A DNA stretch of 64,000 nucleotides from Apostichopus japonicus (Eukaryota > Echinodermata > Holothuroidea > Aspidochirotida > Stichopodidae), in the NCBI RefSeq assembly GCF_037975245.1, contig NC_092571.1, positions 3,204,501-3,268,500 of the forward strand, in the 5' to 3' direction. Every line of letters begins with the position of its first letter. Position 1 is the first letter of the stretch. This document shows positions 45,501 through 54,500 of this stretch, piece by piece. The notes under the pieces were generated by a model that saw nothing but the letters and a program-made list of their open reading frames with translations, was not told where the DNA came from and searched no databases. Position numbers and translations under genes: made by a program.

Positions 45501-48500
45501 ATCTAACCCTCTACTCCGGGCCCAGTTGAATGTGTCTGACGGTGACTCTTCCGTAAATCCACACTGATTTTTCTCAAAGTCACAGGATAACGCTGGAAGA
45601 AGTGAATAGTTCGTACAATTGAAAGTGACACTCGATAGGCTATATAGTCTTCTGTAAATCTCTCTATAGCGATATGATATGTCTGCGATATTGTGCTTTA
45701 CAAGTTGTATACACCTTTATACTGTTTGCTTGTTTGTTGCTTACAGAAAGAGCTTTGTCGTGTTTATAAGAAACGTGAAACGACCGTTTGCATACGAAAC
45801 GTATGGACACCGGTATGTGCTGCCGGGAAGATTCGGTGAGGGGAAGGGGTGAGGGGAAGGGGGTTGAGCGAACTTTTTCGAGTTTTAGCACAGATTTTTT
45901 AATGGGAGGGGATGGGGTGAGGGTGGCATAAAATGTATAGCCTATAGGCTATACATTTTAGTCACATATCATGGAAGTAACATATTTTGGTTCACTTTAA
46001 TTCTCTATCACGCAGGGGTGGAATTCGCAAACATTAGTGAATGAGAACGTTACCCTTCTTTCCTGTTGAACATTTGGCTCTTAACAACAGTTACCGTTTG
46101 TCACTCGGTGTATTTGACTATTCATATATCCTTTAAGTACGGTACCAAGCAGCGCATCACTTGCGTACGCACTTGAGATCAAAAATGTTTTTATTAAGGA
46201 GAAAAAGACGTTTTATATGCAAAAACACAAACAATCATCTCAAATGATGACATTCACTTACGACAGTTTGTTTCATCAGATCCGCCAGGACACTGCTCCT
46301 TAAAATCACACCGTTGGTTGGCCTGGATACAGGTGATACCATCTGCGCATGCGTAGAGACTGGTGCTCTGACAATGGTTGAATTGAGTGGTTGCTGAAAG
46401 AAGTAATCAGCACAAAGTCTATGATAAACGAAGTGCAATTTTGCAGCCATTGTCGAATAACATACAGAATGGGAGGAAATATATCGAACATTCTATTTCA
46501 ATTTTCATTTCAAGGAAATTATTTTCTCAGTTCTATGGAACCTACAAACTGCCGTATGAAAATTTCTTTAAGCAAATCAATACATTTATAAATTTGGTTT
46601 TCGAGCCCATATTTAGTCTTCATGAGTAACTTTTACAAGTAGAAATATTCCTTTCATATTCACATAAATTCTACCTCTTCGAAATGTGAACTACCTTGTT
46701 TTAAACAATATCGGTGATTCAGTAAGGAAATTAAGTGGCAACTGTCATTTCGTCTACGTTTGACTAGGGAGCAGTGGCGGACTGGCCACACGGGCATTTG
46801 GGCAATGCCCGGTGGCCGGTGGGCCGGCGGGCTGGGGAGCCTGGTAAAAATTACAGCCCATTTTCACAGTAGTTAATAGAATACAGACGGGCTGTGTAGA
46901 AATACATTTTTAAGTGCTTGAAAAACTAAATAAAATCCAGTCTAAATCATATATTTTCGTCTATTTTTGTTTACGTTTTTAACTGTTCTCAGTTTAATCA
47001 AGTGTTGCTTCTGGAAAACTACTGTTGGGTCTATTTTAATGGATTATTGTAACCTACAAAATTGAGAAATATAGCAGCATTTTGCATATATGCATTCCTT
47101 AACTTCAAAAAAATCTCCCCCAGGACGCGATCACTTAGTAACATATCAATGAATAAAGGGCCGGTCTAGGTGAAAAATGCCCGAGCTGGTTTTAAGACCC
47201 AGTCCGCCCCTGTCAGGGAGTCTCTATATTGGCTATCTTTCGAATGTGGTTCAGTCAAAGTGACTGTTCGTTAAAACACAGATGCATTACTTACGAGGTG
47301 GTTGTGTAGAGGCCGTTGGCAAGGAATTTTCTGAATAAACACATCCGGGAGTTAAAGTGACGTCATCAATTGCAATATCGCCCTCGACAGTTACTCCGAT
47401 TGTGCCTTCAATGATAATCTGTTTAATTAAGTAATGTTATAGAAACGCGAGTTGGTAGAGAACCAGTTAGCTGCACTAACTATTATGTTATTGTATATAA
47501 ACGTTGGCACATCGGCAATAGCCAAATATTTTTTACCGCATGCAATCTTTCGACGTGTCAAATCATGAATATTTATTGTGAGCAGTGACTTGTCTGGGTC
47601 ATAGGTCAATGGGGCTGCACCATATATTACCTTGGCCCTAAGCGACCATATGCTTTCCCTCTCCTACCTCTAGGTATGACGGTTAGGAGGCACACGCCGA
47701 AAATAGATATGGGTACATCTTGCCAGAGGCCGCATATGCCTATTTGATAATCTGGGACTGAAGTAAATAACTATTCTTTAATTGGGGAAAGGAACGGATT
47801 AGGGGTGGGTACGTGGTCTCGTCTATACAATGAGACAAATGTATGTATATCCGTGGGTAAAATACCCAGAGGGTATACTGTAAGGTAGTAGAAAGGGTGT
47901 TTAAAATTTAAATCGCTGACCATAACTGCTTTCGCTAGCTCATTCAGGAGCAATGGTTATGCATTTTTTCTATACTTACTTTCTTTTAACACTTAAAAAC
48001 ACTTAAAGTGTCAATTTCATTGTTGATGCAAATTACTCTTGCTTACAATAATATTAAATATCTTTATACTTCAGATTAGTCTATTTGGTTTTCTTCACAA
48101 CAACATAAACAGGTAAAGAACAATATGTTATGAAATATATATCAATTGAAAGAAACTGATCTACATATTCTTAGTGTTGTATTTGTTCTTTTAAACCAAT
48201 AAAATCATATACCTGAAATGTATTTGCATTTTGAATATCAACTGATTGATACAACCAGTTTTCGCCTTGGTTACCAGACTGACTCCATAATGACGTCAGT
48301 GGTCCATTGATCTCCTCCCGTGTGTAGATGGTTAAAGACCCGATACCTTCTCCGAGCATGTGGTAGAAAAATCGAATCTTAAGAGATGGAAAATAAGGAA
48401 ATAATTTTCGTTTCAGTTTGCCTTTGAAGAAAATCGTACTAGCATTAAAACGCCAGGCCCTTTAACTTATACACATAAACAGGCATTTTACATTATATAA

Positions 48501-51500
48501 GCAGTTTGTTAACTCTCTCTCTAACTCTCCACCCACCCCCACCCCTCTCACTCTCCACCCCCTCCAACCCACCCCCCTCTCTCTCAACCCCCTCTCTCTC
48601 TCTTTCCACGTGACTGTTCTTAAGTTGACGATCATCTATTATATATTTATACGAAGTTTAGCTGGTTAAGAAATTGCTGAACATTTTAGATTACTTTTTC
48701 TGGAGATGACTCTTTCCAAATTATTCCCAAATTATATTTAAGTGTTATGACCTTCATATTAATAATTATAAACAGTGCATGCATGGAATGAGTCGTGAGC
48801 AAAGTCACGCATTTTCTCCATTAAACAAGACTCAAATAATATGTGAAAGGGTTTTCTTCCAAACAATTAAAAAAAGGTTAAAGTTAAAGCTTTAGTTTTG
48901 TATCAAAGCCAAGGCCTTCTCATGCATATACGAGACTTAACAACAGCTAATATAGAGACATCAATTAACGGGAGTTAAGCTGCTTCCCTCGAGTCAGGAA
49001 TATTATCAGTAATAATGTAAGGAACAAACAGACTCGTTATAATTCTCATTATGACCAAAATATATATAGGAAAAGTCACTGACCGTAGAACCAGGCGAAT
49101 GAAATAAGCACCATATAATATCATCACAGTTCTGATGCAGGGACTAATTTGAGATTGTATCAGTTCGCTGACAAATCAAAAAGGTTTGGATTTGAAATGG
49201 GGTTTCTCGAGAGAAAATATGAAGATCAAGAAAGGGTATGAATAAGTGTAAATCGAATTATATTCGTGTCTGAATTATCAGGCGGTATCTCGGATGATCT
49301 TTCGTTAAAACTACGAAGTAATTTGGCTACTTTTGTCCTTTTTCTTTTCATTTCACGTCAGACTTGTGATATGCTACGCAATAGAGAGATAACATCGTAA
49401 TGATCACATGACCCGATTCTGACGTCAGAGGACTGGATCTGTGATTCGGAATAAGGTGTCGTTGGCTTATTGTTGGAATTCGTGATCAAGTTCCATCCTG
49501 ATTATGGTGACTTTTCTTAAACATGTGAGGAGGCGTTCTCTGAAACTGGACTAAACATGGAGCCTTTATAGTGTAATGTATACTCACAGAGCATCCACTG
49601 AAGGTAGGTTGTATCGCGAAACTTGACAAACGTGCTGCGTCGTTACGGACTCTGTCGCCGCTTGCTTCCGTATAGATGTAGTAACCTACAAATGAAATGC
49701 TGTGCATTCTATGAAAGGGCTTTTATATATAAAAATCTCTTTTATTCTGAACATTTCTATAAGGAACTGAGTGTCTATGTCGAATTTATACAAAAGTGGT
49801 ATAAATACTAAATCCAGTTTACAAGGCGGAAAAACCACTAGTGTGCCTATTCACGACCAGGTTTCTGAGTCAAACATTGCAATAGAATATGCTATGCTAT
49901 GATGTGTTGTAATGGAATGTGATGTTGTGTGGTGCACATAATGTGGTGTAGTGCGGATGCGGCCTGATGCGATATCATGTGATATATATCAATATATCCA
50001 TATATCATATCTGTTTTGGGGTGGGGGAGGGGAGAGGGGGGGGTGGGGAGCCTATAAATACACATTTAATTCTGGAATTTCAAAGGCTCATGAACAATGA
50101 ATACTGACCAGTAGAAGAGTCTGTGGTATGATCACGTGACGGCCCAGTGCCAGACGATCCCGTGCTGCCAGCTCGACGCCTCCAGTCAAAGTTATCTGTT
50201 GTCGATTGCTCCCAGTTACACAGGTCAGTCTCAAAGTCGCACATGTTATAAGGCGCTATATATGGAAACAAAGTACAAGATTATCGTTCGAGCTCATGAA
50301 AACAAAGTAAACCAAGCAACAACAACAAAAGAACAAAATAAAACAAACAGGTAATGTCAATAACAATAAAGCAGATCAATTCTTACCACCGATAGACTAA
50401 ATAATCCAGTCACTTTAATTGATGAGCCTCAACCGATTAATACTGATTAAAGGGTGTGAAGACTCGCGCAAAAAGAAACGTCTAATGCCGGTAATTTGAC
50501 CTAGTTTCGAATGAGGTGTAATAGAAGTGTTGAACACCACCATCGATCCCAGAAAATACACACACAGCTTGCTACCGTCGGTAATTAGACACTAGTGTAC
50601 AGTCAATACATACAGCTGTGGTCAATACCCACAGCACAGTATACAAACGATACAGCGATGGACATCTCAGGTGCAGCTAAAGATAACAAGGTATCACGTT
50701 TCATGAATGTCTGCATTTTGTAGCGACACGAACAAAACGTCACTTGCAAGCAACAGAAAGTTAACCTTTTTCAGATGGCCGCATGCGGTTTGGGGCGAGT
50801 CTTCAATGCCTTTAATATATGTATATATATATATATGGCATAGCATGGACCGATTGGTAATCTGTATGCTTTGATACACCCTTAGAAAGTGAAGCTTCTG
50901 AAATCGAAGGCGTACTTGCTCTTTCTTAATCTTGACTCAAATGTTACCCAGACTTATTGTAGTAGAACCTTTCATGTGCTATGCGTAACGATACATCTTG
51001 TTAACTTGTACAGAATCAAATGGAAATTATTTGATGTACGATGGCAATCATAAACCATGATCTCTGTCGATATTGAATAATATGAAAACTGTTAAAATTC
51101 CCAATTGTTTCAAATTGAGGAAATAAAAATAATGTACCCAAACAAATTTCAGTATCAGAACGACTAGGCTATACACCTGTCGATAATTTAATCTTTGGAA
51201 AATTTCAATGTATTTATCTGGAAGCAGCACAGTGGGCGACATCATCACAACAGATATAAATCTGTTTTGCTTTGCAACGTACAACTCATTTTTATACAGA
51301 GAAGGTAATTTTCTTAGAGGCTCACCAATTACTTCAATTTCACAACATTTCAATGAGATATCAAAACCATGGTTGTTATTAAACGAAATTTGATTTTTTT
51401 ATGAACTACTTGTACTATGACGACGACATCACAGATCACACCTTGCCTTTAGTTTTATTTTTTGCGATAAATTGTTTACATTCTAAACTATTCTCTAATT

Positions 51501-54500
51501 TATATTTTGTTATAAGCAAGATAGTAAAATTAGCTTTCCATCAAATTGGTCAAGAGCACTTCTCCAGAATAACATATACCACATTTTAGCGGGGTAATTT
51601 GTTTTATTCTTTTAAGGTTCTTAACTTATTTCCAGACATAAAAGAGTTACAATGCGACAATTGTGTCTAAGAAGCAACACAATCCTGAGAAAAACTGATT
51701 ATCAGTGACCACTATTTTACTCTGTAGCATATCTGGGGCTGCAATATTACTGTCTTTTAAACCGCTTTTGGGGAGAGCGTGGTGGAAGCGGAAGAGGAAG
51801 GGGAAGGGGAGAACTACAATTTTCTTACCACATCTGGTCCCATCTTCGTCTGTGCCATCACAACAATCCGTAAAGAAATTACATTCCTGAGTTTTGAGAT
51901 AACACTGACCAGAATTACATTGGTTGTAATCTGCTGAACACGATGAGGAAGGTTCACCATATGCACAGTTTTGAAAGTTTAAATCATCAACAGCGAAACC
52001 TCCTTCCCTTGGAAATTGCTGTCTGTCTTCTGCATCGATAACAATCTGTTGGGTAAAAGATCATTTCATAACTAACGATGGTTTTTAATATGTATATTTC
52101 ACTATAATTGTGGTGATGATTGTGAAAGGAATCACCTTAGTGGTAATACTAATAGTGTTGTTGACATGTGATATCTCATATGTGTGCAGAGTCGTGCGTA
52201 GGTTGCAGAGGTCCTTATAAAGTAGTTATGTCTTTTCGAGAACCATCATAAATGGTATAGTAACGGAATCATCACAGCTTTAGTACACGAAATCAGGCTA
52301 CATGCAGTGATGTTGTTGACTAATGGAGCGTCATAGGTTTATCATGGATGATATTTGTATATTTGTATATTTATTTGTTTCATCACAATTTACAGTGTGA
52401 CGGGAAGTCTCCTATAAAGCCTGTAAGGCTTAACAAAGTAGGAGACTCCCCAAAAAGAAAAAAGAAAGAAAAACTTAAGAATAGAAATGAAAAGTTAATA
52501 GTAGCATCTACAATGATGAAATAATCGAATTGACTCTACTAGAAATTAATAATGTTAATAAGCGATCCTAACAATCTTTATAATGATCTTAATCGCAAAC
52601 ACACACAAGAATAAATCCATTAATAGTGAGAAATAATTACAGTTTGGAGATTCCTTTTGAATACAGAGTAAGAAGGCTTATTCTTAACATTATCCTGGAG
52701 ATTATTCCACGTTTTTACAGCACGAATACGAGGGTTAAAAGAACTTAAAGTACTTCGTTGGGATAAAACATGGGCGTTATTACAATGGCGTGTTTGATGG
52801 TTGTGGATTAGTCTATTACTATGATGCATCTATTACTGATGCATCTATTACTATGATGCATCTATTACTATGATGCATCGAGAATAATTCTGTATCGGTC
52901 GTTGCTGCTCATGGGACCCCTACCCCTACTCCCTACCCCGCACCCATCCCACCACCGACGAGTATGACATACAACGTAGGTCATCCGCACGTGTGAACAT
53001 CATTTACTATATGCTGATTGTTTCCCTGTCATCTTTTACAACATTAACACGCTTTGGAAGTGTTTTACGTCATAATAATAGGATTGTTAGCTCAGTGGTT
53101 AACGCCGGTGCCTTTCAATCATAAGGTCCCGAGTTCGAGTCACTCCAAGATTAATGTATGTCGTCCAGTTACAGAGTTGTTGACAATTGACAATTCATAA
53201 TCATGGGCGTTAAATATGAATCTAATAGACTGACTTCCGTCAGCTTGCAGCTTTGATAAGCTAATGATGGCTTCTTCGCGAGTTCCTGCTTGCAGGAGGA
53301 TCTAAAATACATATATACATACACATATATACCTGAAAATTAGTTACACACGGATCTACAGCGGCTTCGAGGTATATCCATCGGTTATAATCTTGCGGTG
53401 AGTCGTAAGCTTTTAGAATCCTCTTCTCCCTTGATGACGTCATCTGCCTGACCTCGAGGTCACCAAATTCCAGTCCATACATATAGTACCACATTGTAAA
53501 TTTACAAGTAGGAGCAGCTAAAGAATATCGTGGACTGATGAGTCGAATCCTGGAGTTAATCGTTGTTTGATTACCATCCACATAAATATATGTACCTTTA
53601 AATAAATAAATGAATATAAAGATGAAAACAATAAACAATAGATAAATATGTGACTGCATGTCTGTATACGTTAAGCATTATCGTTAGCTGAATATAAATC
53701 GTAAAAAGGAAACACAAATCCACAGATTATTCTACTGCTTATACATGGTAGGCATCTTCTAACACATCACAAACAGACAAAAAAACTCTTGTTCTGTTTT
53801 CAAATTAATCAACTTGAATAAATACGTCAATGGGCTATATGAAACTTGGACGTTTAGGAGATTATCGTGAACATATATAAAAATTGAAGATAAAATGTGC
53901 AAACCGTAAATTGATTCCAGAGAATGATCATTGATTGGACCTTTGAACCAAGATGGCGTAGAACTGACGCCATTTCGCGTTAACCAATCAGAATCGTCGT
54001 TGTCATCCTGTTGCCAGTTGCAAAATCCAGATTCAAAATCACATGATGTACCTCAAGGGATATCAAAAGGAGAAGAACGTTACATTTATCTTCAAGTCGA
54101 TGGGTTATAAGTGATGCTTTGTACTGTTGTTATAAAATGTTATATTGTTCCGGTTTCGTATCCAAAACGCTAACAAATATAAGTGTGTTACAACTGTCAG
54201 TGTGCTATACCATATGGTTTTTGGACATTGTTTGGGAGTCTGCTCTGAAATGGAATAGAGGTTGGTGGGGGGTTATAGGCTTAGAAACACATTTAAGAAA
54301 CAAGGTGAGGGAAATACCGATAGGTAGAACAACCGAGAGGTGATATTTGGTATACATACCACAACTACGCTCATCAGAACCATCTACACAGTCAGACCTA
54401 AAGTCGCATATTTTACTGGCATCTACGCATGCTCCGTTAGACTGGCAAACGAACTGACCAACAGGACAACTTGATTCGCAGCATGTGATAACTGTGAAAA

